Shown here piece by piece: positions 35,101 through 43,956 of a stretch of 64,000 nt of DNA. The position numbers and the translations under genes are program-made. The DNA is from Megalobrama amblycephala (taxonomy: Eukaryota; Chordata; Actinopteri; Cypriniformes; Xenocyprididae). Within the stretch, counting starts at the first letter, position 1. Every line of letters starts with the position of its first letter. Where the stretch lies: contig NC_063049.1 in the NCBI RefSeq assembly GCF_018812025.1, positions 5,765,013 through 5,829,012 on the forward strand, given 5' to 3'. Below the pieces are notes generated by a model. The model did no database searches, had not been told where the DNA came from, and was given only the letters and a program-made list of their open reading frames with translations.

Positions 35101-37992
35101 TATTGGTCGGATGAAATATGCTAATTTTTTGAGATTTTGGGTTTTCATGAGCTGTATGCCAAAATCATCAGTATTAAAACAATAAAAGACCAGAAATATT
35201 TCAGTTGGTGTGCAATGAATCTAAAATATATGAAAGTTTAATTTTTATCATTACATTATGGAAAATAATGAACTTTATCACAATATGCAAATTTTTTGAG
35301 AAGGACCTGTAGAACCGATTGAGTGGTTTACAACACTAGACCTCAAAGATGCATACTTTCATGTGCCTATTTATCCAGATCACAAGAAGTTTCTTCGCTC
35401 TGCTTTCCAAGGCCAAGCATACCAATTCAAGGTACTCCCATTTGGCCTTTCACTTTCTCCCCGGGTCTTTACCAGGGTGGTGTCAGCCGTCATTTACCCT
35501 CTTCAGGTTGGGGGAATAAAGATCCTCCCATATCTGGATGACTGGTTGATCTGTGCACAACGTCATCACCAGGTCTTAAGAGATACAGAGACTATTATCA
35601 AACATATACAAGGACTTTCAACTCCACCCCAAATTACACAGGCGAATGAAGTTGAAGGTCACATGGAAATGTATTCAGGCTTTGCGTCCATGGATAAGCA
35701 GAAGCAAATTGAACCAAGGGGTTCCTATACCAGCAAGGAGAATGGTGGTGACAATGGATGCTTCTCTGATAGGTTGGGGGGGCTGTCTGGCAAGGCAGAA
35801 CAGTCAGAGGCTCATGGGCGTTTCCTTGGACCACGGAACACATGGACTTAAGCTGAGAGCAATCTCTGTCTTTGAGACACTTGATTCCATTCCTACGGGA
35901 CAAGCATGTCCTTGTAAAGACCGACAATATGTTGGCAGTCTATTACATCAACCACCAGGTCATTGCGCTGCCTCCAGGAAACCAAGAGACAACCTTCTGT
36001 TTTGGTCCTACCCAAGACTTGCCTTTCTCAGAGCAATCTACATACCCGGAATAGTAAACCGGGCAGCTTATCTCCTCTCCCGAACTGGACCTCTCTCGTG
36101 GGAATGGTGGTGCATCTGATATGGGATCGGTTTGGAAGAGCCCATAACCACATGTTTGCATCAACTGTTTACATCACTTTTAGACTCCGGAAGAAAGGTC
36201 AACAGTTTATGTTGTGGTTATTTCTCATTTTCACAGTATTGTGGAAGGGTTATCAGTTGGTAAACACATGTTGGTGTCTCAATTTCTTAAAAGGGCACAT
36301 CGCCTTTCTCCGGGAATAGGTTGCGATCATCTTCCTGGGACCTCCCCATGGTTCTACAGTCATTGGCTCAGATGGATCTTAAATCACTAACGTGGAAAGC
36401 AATTTTCCTTCTTGCTATCTGTTCAGCTAAAAGAGTGGGTGAATTACATCCATTAATAGTAAGTGAAGACTGTCTGAGATGGAAAGCAGACTATTCAGTC
36501 TCTCTTTGGCCAAAACCCGGTTTTCCTGCCAAAGGTTCTTAATCCTTGCACAATCAATCAGGTTATGGAACTTGCAAAGTTTCAACCTGACCCTGGTCTT
36601 TCAAATGTAGAGTGTGATCTCGCTACCTTGTGTTCGAACACATCGCACATACATTGAGCACAAACAGTCATTACAACTTTCACACACTCAGCTCTTTGTG
36701 TGTTTTGATAAAGCAAAAAGTGTCAGACAACCAGCCTCGAAACAACATTTATCACTTTGGATAGTAGACACTATTGCACAAGCATACTCCAGCCAGAGCT
36801 TACCAGTTCCAATGAACCTGGTGGCTCAGTCTACCAGGAGTCTGGCCACATCCTGTGCGGCTCTGAAGGGGGTGGCACTTATGGACATTTGTGGACATCA
36901 TGGAGTTCACCTTGTACCTTTGCCAAGTATTACAGGATCAATGTGGCAGACCCAATTATGCATGGGTCCACAATTCTGCTCCCGGGCCGCTAAACATTGA
37001 TGTAAAGCAGGGGAGGCTTCCTCGTGAACTTGATGGCATTAGTCATCCAAGGTAAGACCGTGGTGACAGTCTGAGTGAGGTTGAAATAGATCGTAAGTTA
37101 TGTCTATAACTATGGATCAATGAGATCGAATGATGACCGCCACCATCTCTTGTCACTCGCGATGAACTATTTCATCAATAGACAGAAATAGAGCTGATCA
37201 GATCAAAGGATAAAATGAATAAAGACATTTAATGTAAAGATGATCAGAAAACAAACATCTGAACACTGGGCATCATGATTCTACTCACTGAAGAATCAAA
37301 CAAATAATTTCTGCTGTAGATTAAACTCAAACCATTAGAGAGAGTCAGAAATCAATGACTGTTATTGACATGAATGAATCAAGATTATTATTGATCTGAT
37401 CATCAGTGATGAAGTTACTCAAAAAAGTAAATTCACTACAGATTAATAATTACCTTAATAATTAACTTCTCAATACTTTAATTAAAAACTCAACTCTGGT
37501 TTATTACAGAATCTTTCAGTTCTTTAATATTGATCATATGAAAAAATTACAAAAACAACAACATGATTAAAACTCTAAAGCCAAACTCTCTTCTGAAACT
37601 GAAGCTGTGCTGATGTCTGTGTGTGTGTGTTTGTACTTATGGTTCATTATATTCCCTTGCTTGTGTGTAAACTGTAGGTGTAATCTCTAGCAGCCACACC
37701 AAGTACCTTAGCAACTGCATAGCAAAACCCTAGAAACCACCTAGAATAACCTAGCAATCGCATAGCAACATCCTAGTAACCACCCAGAATACCCTAGCAA
37801 CTGCATAGCAACACGTCAGCAACCACACACAATACCCTAGCAACTACATAGCAACACGCTAGCAACCATGCATCAAGTGACGGGACGAAAAATAAACTAT
37901 AATTCTGCTATGAACTATAATGTTATAGTTAAAGTAACTCGACACTGTAACAGATTACAAATGTTGTAAATGTATCCCATGAAAAATATTTG

Positions 37993-38062
<70 letters not shown>

Positions 38063-41000
38063 CAAGTGATGAAGTGACATGACTCAGTAACTGTATCATG
38101 AATCTAATATAAAACTCATTATATCACTTAGATTGACAGTGAATCAGACACTGATCAGATCAGTGTAACATGTTTCTCTCAAAGCTCATGATAAATATAT
38201 AACAGAGATACTAATGTAGTTCTACCGAGATCAGATCAGAATTCATCAAATACTCACAGCTGAGCCTACATCTGCATCTATCAAAGCATCTGTCATCTGT
38301 CATCATCAGTAACACTGGTAACATTACAACAATTATGAATCCTAAAAACAGTAGAGAAATTATTTTGGATATTATGAGAGATAAACAGATTCACAGCAGA
38401 TCACAGTAAATCATTATAAACATCAGTTTCAGTAAATAATGAGTGTTTTGAAGTGACACTGAAGAAGATGAACATGTTCAAATGATGTTGATCTGAACTA
38501 TCAATAAAATATACTCATATCATTATGAATATTAATCACCTGCTCCAGAAGATCCAAACATGTAAAACAGGAGTATGAATTGTAAAGTAGGCAGAATATC
38601 AAACATCATATCAGCCACAAGGTCAAATATTTCAATTGTCTGTCCTCTTTTCTTTTCATTCTGTGTAACTAAACATATAAGAGAAACATTTTCAGTTATT
38701 AAGATATTTGATTCAGTTTTGAGTCATTATAATGACAGTTTATAATGATACAATTTACAACAATAAACAATACAATCAACAACAAAAGCTGAAGAACTGA
38801 GCAAATCATCATGTGACTGAGAGATTCATTTAAAAACATATTTTAATAATAACAGCACTAGTCATTCACTAACCTTCACTAACATTCATGTTTCTAATAA
38901 AAACTATACAGTTTTACGATATTTAATGAAAATATCAATATGCACTATTTCAACTACAACATCAGATCTGAACATTAAAATATGTTTGTATTTCAGTATC
39001 AAAATCTAGTGTGAAATGAATTTAGATTATTACAGTAATGTTATGAAGGCAGTTCAGATCAGTGAATCCGATAAACACTTTCATCTATTTCACTCAGTGA
39101 GTCGCTAGTTTCTGATGGGAATACTGTACATCACAAAAATACTTACAGTAAATGATTTTGCAGAGGCAGCACAGAAACACTATTGAAAACAGGACTGAAA
39201 ACAGGACTATAATCACGACTCTGTCAAAAACAGCAATATTCAGAAGTTTTTGCCAAGCAGTTGTAAAAAGAGCTGGAAGAAAGAAAGAGATAAAAACAAA
39301 TATTATCAAATAGAGGCACAATCAAACTATAAATACAGTTAGGAAAAATTACAAAACATTTAACTGAGGGTTTTTATGTGAATCATCTTGTTTAACTATA
39401 ATTTAAACTGACAGTCTCTCTTATAATCTGAGATTCATTGAGGTTATGCTTTGGTGCTTTAATACACAGTATATACCAGTCTACGTGTATTGAGAGATGG
39501 GTCGTAAATAAACTATAAACCGGAGGCCTGCTGTGTGACATTTAATGTAGATTTTGTTCATAATCATATGTACATCAGGGTGCATTTAATAAGATCATGA
39601 AATAAGATCTGACTAAATCCTGTTATGCACCACAACTGCTCTATGTTTTTGCCATGCTATGATTTATGCAATACTATTTAGATCAACTACATTCAAATTC
39701 TGACAAAAACAATTCTCATCTGTTAATGTACATTTTAATGTGCTCATAATAAAGATTGATTGATATTTGTATTTTATTTACCTGAATAAACAATGATCGA
39801 GAAAACAACATATTCTGCAACATAACTGTAATTCAGAATCCATGTTTTAATTTTGTCTGTAAAACAGAAACAACAATATTTGCAATTATATTGTGATACA
39901 CAACTACACACTGTCACTAAACAACATGTCACTAAAACAACATTAATAAAGCAATAATCCCATGAAGCCATGGATGCTCCTATAAATTCACTTTAAATCA
40001 TGGCTTTGCAGGGCTTATTGCTTTTATAAAACTGTTAGTCCATAAAATATGTATTTATTTCACACGGACGCAGTGGCACAGTAATACTAATGTAATTAAG
40101 GTCACATGTGTTTGTTTGTAGAGTAATTTACAATGGCTTTGAATGCGTCTCAACCAATTAAAATCAACTGTCCATTTTATGATACAAGTTTTATTCAAAT
40201 TTCTTTTGGTAAATCACACAAAGAATAAATGAAGTCTAAACATCTGGTATGAACATATTTCCTCTTCTCTAATAAATGACTCAAACCTGTAAATTCATTA
40301 ATATATGGAGCCGCCCAGAATATCAGGAGAGGTCTCAAAAAATAAAGAGCACAACAAGAGACCGACTCATTCACAGATCCTGAAACACAAACAGATAGTA
40401 ATAGTTTCTGTATTAATAAACAAATATTAGGATGATAAAATGCACTGATAAACAATCAGCAGTGAAACACTCACCTTCAGAAACACCCCAGAAGACAAAA
40501 GCAAGAAACATCATAATATTTGGAAAGAAGACTAGAAACATATGAAGACGAAAGACTGTGTCTAGAGAGAAAAGACAAAATATCTCCAACTGAGTCAAAT
40601 GGGTAAATTATTTTGAAATAAATATTTGATAATTATTAAAACTACTACTATCAGTAATTCGATTTTCTAACTCGATTTCTATTTATAACTTAATAAATAA
40701 AAATCAGAATTGTGTTGGAAACACAAAATTGATATTTAAAATAACTAAACCATTGATTAAGGATAGAAGAGTAGGTCTCTTTCTTATCTCTTGACTTACC
40801 AAGTAGTTTCATCACCAAATTTATCTTGGCTGAAAACATATCATTCCAAGAAAAGTGCCTATAAACTCTACATGTGTATTGTCCCTCATCTTCAGCTTTC
40901 AGATTGTCCAGACGAAGGGAGAAGTTTCCATGTTGAATCTGATCAGTAAAGAAACGAGCTCTATCAAGAAAATCCTCCTGCTGGACCTCTGGTCGACTCT

Positions 41001-41144
41001 CACCATCTTGATACAAAATCAGAGCCTTCCCTTTACTTCTCCAGTCTACCTGCAGACCCTCCACCTCTAAAGGTTCAGAATAAAAGGGCAAAACCACTGA
41101 AGATCCCAGAGGAACAGGTGTGTAATGATGTTTCACAATGAATC
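26024..41144 (-). CDS. Ig V-set receptor with polytopic membrane region (B7/butyrophilin/MOG-like), 12 exons, 5' end missing
   Basis: Twelve minus-strand exons with AG/GT borders join into one open frame of about 450 codons: 40800-41144 (V-set), 40475-40561, 40287-40379, 39782-39856, 39147-39272, 38540-38668, 38258-38341, 31367-31462, 29631-29726, 29391-29489, 26268-26296 and 26024-26116 (stop). Borders are phase 1 except the last, which is phase 0. The V domain has GNFSLRLDNLKAEDEGQY and the F-strand Cys, but its B-strand position is Phe. The nine middle exons each encode a hydrophobic stretch; 39147-39272 and 31367-31462 are the clearest membrane spans. The tail is acidic with one Tyr (IKYTKADDEDED). 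A cell-surface immune or adhesion role is inferred from the V domain. Introns of 6.8 and 3.1 kb are filled with transposons. No signal peptide exon was found; expression and exact exon use are unproven. Confidence 0.7.
26268..26296 (-). CDS. Receptor gene, 29-nt cytoplasmic exon
   Basis: Encodes KITNCIQSCQ when joined to the preceding exon. It enters at phase 1 and leaves at phase 0, which matches both neighbours. Confidence 0.6.
27782..29234. mobile_element. Palindromic MITE, about 1.45 kb
   Basis: The left arm (27782-27996, aaaggattagttcactttca) and right arm (29068-29234, ending gggggtctaactaatccttt) are inverted copies that include gatgacatgggggt and ttttgatgaaaacattccag. The right arm lacks about 30 bp present on the left. 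The roughly 1.07 kb between them has no coding frame. Confidence 0.8.
29391..29489 (-). CDS. Receptor gene, hydrophobic exon 9
   Basis: 99 nt, phase 1 on both sides. Encodes a segment with DLRFIVFPFECFFAVSLLLS, a likely membrane span. Confidence 0.7.
29631..29726 (-). CDS. Receptor gene, hydrophobic exon 8
   Basis: 96 nt, phase 1 on both sides. Encodes FVPVYVFGSVGFILLTSTAL. Confidence 0.7.
30011..30630. mobile_element. Palindromic MITE, complete copy
   Basis: Begins aaagggttagttcacccaaa and ends tttgggtgaactaaccctt. The inverted ends are over 100 bp including subterminal parts (actcaccctcat, cacacccgtaagaccttcgt). It shares its interior with the truncated copy at 12988-13420. It lies in the intron between hydrophobic exons 7 and 8. 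Confidence 0.85.
31150..31173. repeat. (AG)n microsatellite
   Basis: Short uninterrupted AG run. Confidence 0.85.
31367..31462 (-). CDS. Receptor gene, hydrophobic exon 7
   Basis: 96 nt, phase 1 on both sides. Encodes TVMLIFILVINAVIICFYM, a strong membrane span. Confidence 0.72.
31463..32599. other. Receptor intron, unassigned, with an hAT-like end
   Basis: 31908-31990 (cggttcggttcgtatcacgg, tttcggtatgtttcggtacg) resembles the end of a fish hAT element. A plus frame at 31643-31790 ends at a possible donor, but no family was recognised. Confidence 0.4.
32720..33748 (+). pseudogene. Gag-like remnant of the second DIRS family
   Basis: Broken frames at 32718-33020, 33109-33363 and 33278-33529 contain SRSRR, NNPKAASQFNPGCRRFANI and SATRTARSLASLWKL. 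The last resembles a segment of vertebrate DIRS Gag that reads ATxxARSLAxL. The position directly before the RT supports this. The frames overlap and shift, so no intact protein remains. Confidence 0.5.
33750..35309 (+). mobile_element. Tc1 element with about 205-bp inverted repeats, apparently young
   Basis: Starts caggtccttctcaaaaaatt and ends with its mirror aggacctg. TA target duplications lie at 33748-33749 and 35310-35311. The inverted repeats (33750-33957 and about 35100-35309) differ by about one substitution and a small indel. Length 1560 bp. The element interrupts the DIRS copy. Confidence 0.92.
34079..35038 (+). CDS. Tc1-type transposase, open frame but lacking the first catalytic Asp region
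   Basis: Open frame of 319 residues, start MGKTADQKAIIDTLKREGKT. The N-terminal half (about residues 1-115) holds two helix-turn-helix motifs (EISERIGCSQSAVSRHLSG; ETSRATVHRRVQEMGY) with a basic linker, for binding the inverted repeats. The catalytic half shows VFQHDLAPAHSA (Asp223) and DLNPIENLWDIVKR (Glu258), spaced 34 residues apart as in the DD34E family. The first Asp should lie in a WSKVLFSDESK-like segment just after residue 136, but here VAQ is followed directly by FCMSFGNQG. The deletion is in frame, and the protein is about 20 residues shorter than usual. It would bind DNA but should not cut it. Confidence 0.9.
   Translation: MGKTADQKAIIDTLKREGKTQKEISERIGCSQSAVSRHLSGKSVGRKKCGKKRCTTRRGDRTLRKIVEKDRFQTLGDLRKQWTESGVETSRATVHRRVQEMGYRCRIPQVKPLLNQKQRQKRLTWATEKQHWTVAQFCMSFGNQGARVWRKTGEKEMPKCLKTSDKYPQSVMVWGAMSAAGVGPLCFIKGRVNAASYQEILEHFMLPSAEKLYGDEDFVFQHDLAPAHSAKTTGKWFTDHGITVLNWPANSPDLNPIENLWDIVKRKLRDARPNILDELKAAIEASWASITPQQCHRLIASMPRRIEAVISAKGFPTKY
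35312..37000 (+). pseudogene. DIRS RT, RNase H and tyrosine recombinase of the second family, frameshifted
   Basis: RT begins right after the Tc1 element: WFTTLDLKDAYFHVPI (motif A), LPFGLSLSPRVFTRVV (motif B) and LPYLDDWLICA (motif C, YLDD catalytic). RNase H starts near 35745 (VVTMDASLIGWGG) and shifts frame near 35870 (DKHVLVKTDNMLAVYYINHQ). The recombinase is near 36380-37000: AICSAKRVGELHP (first Arg), AQSTRSLATSCAALKG (HxxR box with His replaced by Gln), and HTFAKYYRI-like sequence with the catalytic Tyr in a further frame. Several shifts and a stop at 36540 make it inactive. The function in an active copy would be reverse transcription and recombinase-mediated integration. Confidence 0.78.
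37121..37684. other. Receptor intron, unassigned
   Basis: AT-rich, with no exon-like border pair found. Confidence 0.4.
37685..37872. repeat. Minisatellite, about 42-bp units
   Basis: Repeats of ctagcaaccaccagaatac then cctagcaactgcatagcaac-like units, about four to five imperfect copies. A similar repeat is common in cyprinid introns (from memory). Confidence 0.8.
37997..38058. repeat. Compound (TA)n(GT)n microsatellite
   Basis: Uninterrupted TA run passing into a GT run. Confidence 0.95.
38258..38341 (-). CDS. Receptor gene, hydrophobic exon 6
   Basis: 84 nt, phase 1 on both sides. Encodes FIIVVMLPVLLMM followed by a cysteine- and arginine-rich TDDRCFDRCRCRLS. Confidence 0.68.
38540..38668 (-). 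CDS. Receptor gene, hydrophobic exon 5
   Basis: 129 nt, phase 1 on both sides. A charged start (TQNEKKRGQ) precedes MMFDILPTLQFILLFYMFGS. Confidence 0.7.
39147..39272 (-). CDS. Receptor gene, hydrophobic exon 4
   Basis: 126 nt, phase 1 on both sides. Encodes VVIIVLFSVLFSIVFLCCLC, the strongest membrane span in the gene. Confidence 0.75.
39782..39856 (-). CDS. Receptor gene, hydrophobic exon 3
   Basis: 75 nt, phase 1 on both sides. Encodes YVAEYVVFSIIVYS, moderately hydrophobic. Confidence 0.65.
40287..40379 (-). CDS. Receptor gene, hydrophobic exon 2
   Basis: 93 nt, phase 1 on both sides. Encodes SCCALYFLRPLLIFWAAPYI. Confidence 0.65.
40475..40561 (-). CDS. Receptor gene, hydrophobic exon 1
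   Basis: 87 nt, phase 1 on both sides, directly after the V-set exon. Encodes LHMFLVFFPNIMMFLAFVFW, a likely membrane span. Confidence 0.7.
40800..41144 (-). CDS. Receptor gene, Ig V-set exon lacking the B-strand cysteine
   Basis: 345 nt, acceptor ttttttcag, donor ggtaagt. The V-set signature is clear: VDWRSKGKALILYQDGESRP (C strand Trp and beyond), RARFFTDQIQHGNFSLRLDN, and DEGQYTCRVY with the F-strand Cys. The B-strand motif reads SSVVLPFYSE, with Phe (codon TTT) where VVLPC is expected. The related exon at 46475-46810 keeps that Cys. Confidence 0.85.
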
Positions 41145-41789
41145 CTGAAAAAAATAAATAAATAAAACATTTTTTATCAGCTTATCTGAGAAAATCATGT
41201 TAACACTTTTACAGTAAGCTCTTTTAAAGATGAAATAATCACTAGATTTAATAAAGTTTGTCAGGTTGCCGACTTCAAGGCCTGGTTTCATAGACAGGGC
41301 TTAGATAAAGCCAGGCGAAAGGTCTTAGTTAAAACTACAAGACTTTCAAGTATGTTTTATAAATGTGCCTTTGAACAGGGGTTTTCAAAACTGTTATGGA
41401 GCCTTCAGCACTGCACATTTGAGCTGTGTCCCAGTTCAGAGGCTGCATCAGCTTTGTAACTTTCCCAGTTTGTGTAAATCTACTAAGGGATCAGATCATT
41501 TCTTTTGTTCCACATTAATTTCACAGCCTGGTACAAATATGTGGCTTTGTTTCATTAATGCAGGGTACATTTTTGTCTTTATTTATCCTGATGTATGGGA
41601 AGTAAAAATGTGACAAAAGTCTGTGTCTTTTGCTTCCATTCTTTTTTTATTGTTTAACCACGTCAAGAAAAAAAAAGAATGGTTGCTGCATTTTTAAATG
41701 CTATGTTAAATAAAATTTAAATTAAAACAAAATACACAAATTTCATATGCACAAAATAAACGTTGACTCTGTTACAGGTGTATGTAGGA
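41145..41789. other. Unassigned; contains a common fish repeat fragment
   Basis: aggcctggtttcatagacag then ggcttagataaagcc near 41278 resembles a widespread cyprinid repeat. No exon found. Confidence 0.4.
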
Positions 41790-43047
41790 AAGATGAAGCG
41801 AGTACGGAGATCCACAAACAATAGGCTTTAATAGTAATATAGGAATACAGAACAACGTAACACACACTATCAGGTAACATTAACAGAGAACGGACAGGGA
41901 GTGAAGGGAGTGAGTCCATAATAAAGGCAGTGCTGATGAAGGAGTCCAGGTGCAGGTGATGAGTGCTGATGGGGAGATGACAAGGGAAGTGAGTGCAGGT
42001 GTGGAAACAGGAGGATTATGGGAAATGGAGTCCGGGAGACAAGGGAACTGTGACATTACCTCCCCCTCCCGGTAGGCGCTACCTCACGCCGTAGAAGGGG
42101 GGGGCGGGCGCCCTGGAGACCTCATACAGGTGCAGGGAGAGGAGCGGACTGGAATGGAGGTCTCCAGGGAGGATTCATGAGCCATGGCGGGTCAGGAGCC
42201 TCGGCAGGGCATGGCGGGTCTGGAGATGTGGGCTGCTTTGGCGGGTCTGGAGACGTGGGCCGCCATGACGGGTCTGGAGGCGTGGGCTGCCATGGCGGTA
42301 TTTGAACCCCACCCACATGTGTGGCGCCCACATGTACCCCACCCACAGGTACCTGCCCCCCCCAAAAAAAAATACTTCGGGAGGTTTAGGGAAGTCTCGA
42401 AGGGTCCACGGCAAGGAGTGGGCTTGTGGGTTAGAGTGAGCTCGAGGGCTGTCAGAGCGGGTTTGGCAAAGGCAGGAGCGGGCTCGGCGAGGGCAGGAGA
42501 TGTTTACTGGAGCTGGTTTGGCGGCAGCGGAGCATGGAGCAGAGGGCTCGGCAGGGCGGCTGGAGCAGAGGGCTCGGAGAGGGCTGGAAGAGGGGTCCAG
42601 TCCATACCCTCGTACACAATTAATATCCACACAGGAACGGGAGCGGGCCCGATGGAGATTGGAGAGGGCTCAGCGGAGACTGGAGAGGGTTTGGCCTTCT
42701 TCCTCTTCCTCCTTTTGGACTGCCCGGACACAACAGAGGAGTGTGGCTCAGATAGGACGCAGGGGAAAAGCTCACTGGAGGGGTATGTGGAGGAAGATGG
42801 AGACTGACAAACTGGCCAGGCCGCCCATATTTCTGGGGAGACTGGACGAGATAAGCACTTATTTTAACCTCTTCAACAACAAATTTGGAGCCATTTAAAT
42901 ACAAAATCAGATTAATAGTATCGATTAAGGAAACATAATAGTCGGGTTGAAGGATTCCAGGTGCAGGTGATGAGTGCTGATGGGGAGATGACGAGGGAAG
43001 TGAGTGCAGGTGTGGAAATGGAATCCGGGAGACAAGGGAACTGTGAC
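41790..43047. repeat. GC-rich block bounded by direct repeats
   Basis: ccaggtgcaggtgatgagtg then ctgatggggagatga and what follows occurs at 41948-42055 and again at 42957-43047. Between them, 42060-42900 is unusually GC-rich, with short repeats of about 30 bp (ggcgggtctggagacgtggg). Long frames on both strands here follow from the low density of stop codons. Probably part of a retroelement; family unknown. Confidence 0.5.
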
Positions 43048-43866
43048 AGACATCTTTTCAGATTTTTGTTCATTGCGTTTACGTAAATGACGTAAAAATA
43101 GACAAAGACAAAGAAATGTCAATTTACAAGTTTTCTTTTGTAAAATTATTGTTTCTCCCACACTTTCGAGAGCCATGTCTATGTAATGGATGACTTGATT
43201 TTAAAACTGAAACGGACATTGCAGTACACCTGTATCAACATGGTGACTGGCGAGATTTTTCCCCTCACGAGGGGTCCAGTATCTGCCGCAAGAGAATGCT
43301 ATACTGGCGGCAAATGCGGCCAGCAAAGCGGGACATTCTAAGCACTTAGCGTGAAAAATGCTGACTTAAGACAGTGATATTGAAGGACCAAATTCAGTAT
43401 TCTACTATACACCTTATAAATAAAACATTTAGACTACAGACAAGCAGATGCGCCCATACTATGAATCCAATTACACCTTTAAGCAAACACTTCATGCATT
43501 AAGACAGTGATATTAAAAGATCAACAAACCTTAAGCAGGTCAAGCCAAATATGAAGGCAACACACTTATACATTCAGCATTATGAACAGTTAGAGATGCT
43601 AGAGAAATGTACTTCCACTTTGTTTACACTGTTGTCTTAACCATAGATGCTGTTGATGACAAGAAAATGTGTGAGACCCTGGTTATTGTTTTAGTAGGAT
43701 TAATCCATGTAAAGTGTTAATGTCCCAGCGACACAGCTATAACACATTGCTTTCAGTGAGAATTGAGAAACATTAAAACCTTCACTGAGGCAAAGGGCAT
43801 GGCAATTTTGCCTTTATTTAAAAAAAAAAAATACATATTTGGGTAGCTTATAATTTTGTTATCATG
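43048..43866. other. Unassigned region
   Basis: No gene or repeat family recognised. Confidence 0.4.
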
Positions 43867-43956
43867 ACATAGGGTGAATTCAGGTTGATTTGGACACATT
43901 TTCCAAGTCATCTCTATGGGAAAAAGTGTCTCATTCACCCTGAATTCACCCTATGT
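43867..43956. mobile_element. Short palindromic MITE (90 bp)
   Basis: acatagggtgaattcaggtt at the left is mirrored by gaattcaccctatgt at the right. The two arms meet with almost no spacer. Confidence 0.8.

Larger units (their letters stand above)
32600..37120 (+). mobile_element. DIRS-like retrotransposon of a second family, split by a Tc1 element
   Basis: The order is gag-like fragments (32720-33740), then the Tc1 insertion (33750-35309), then RT, RNase H and tyrosine recombinase (35312-37000). Protein sequence differs clearly from the 5700 copy, so this is another family. Outer ends are approximate. The element sits in the receptor intron between hydrophobic exons 6 and 7, on the strand opposite to the gene. 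Confidence 0.75.

Noticed and set aside
42122..42904. Proline-rich and glycine-rich frames on both strands
   Set aside because: GC-rich short repeats lack stop codons on both strands. No start context, splice support or domain.
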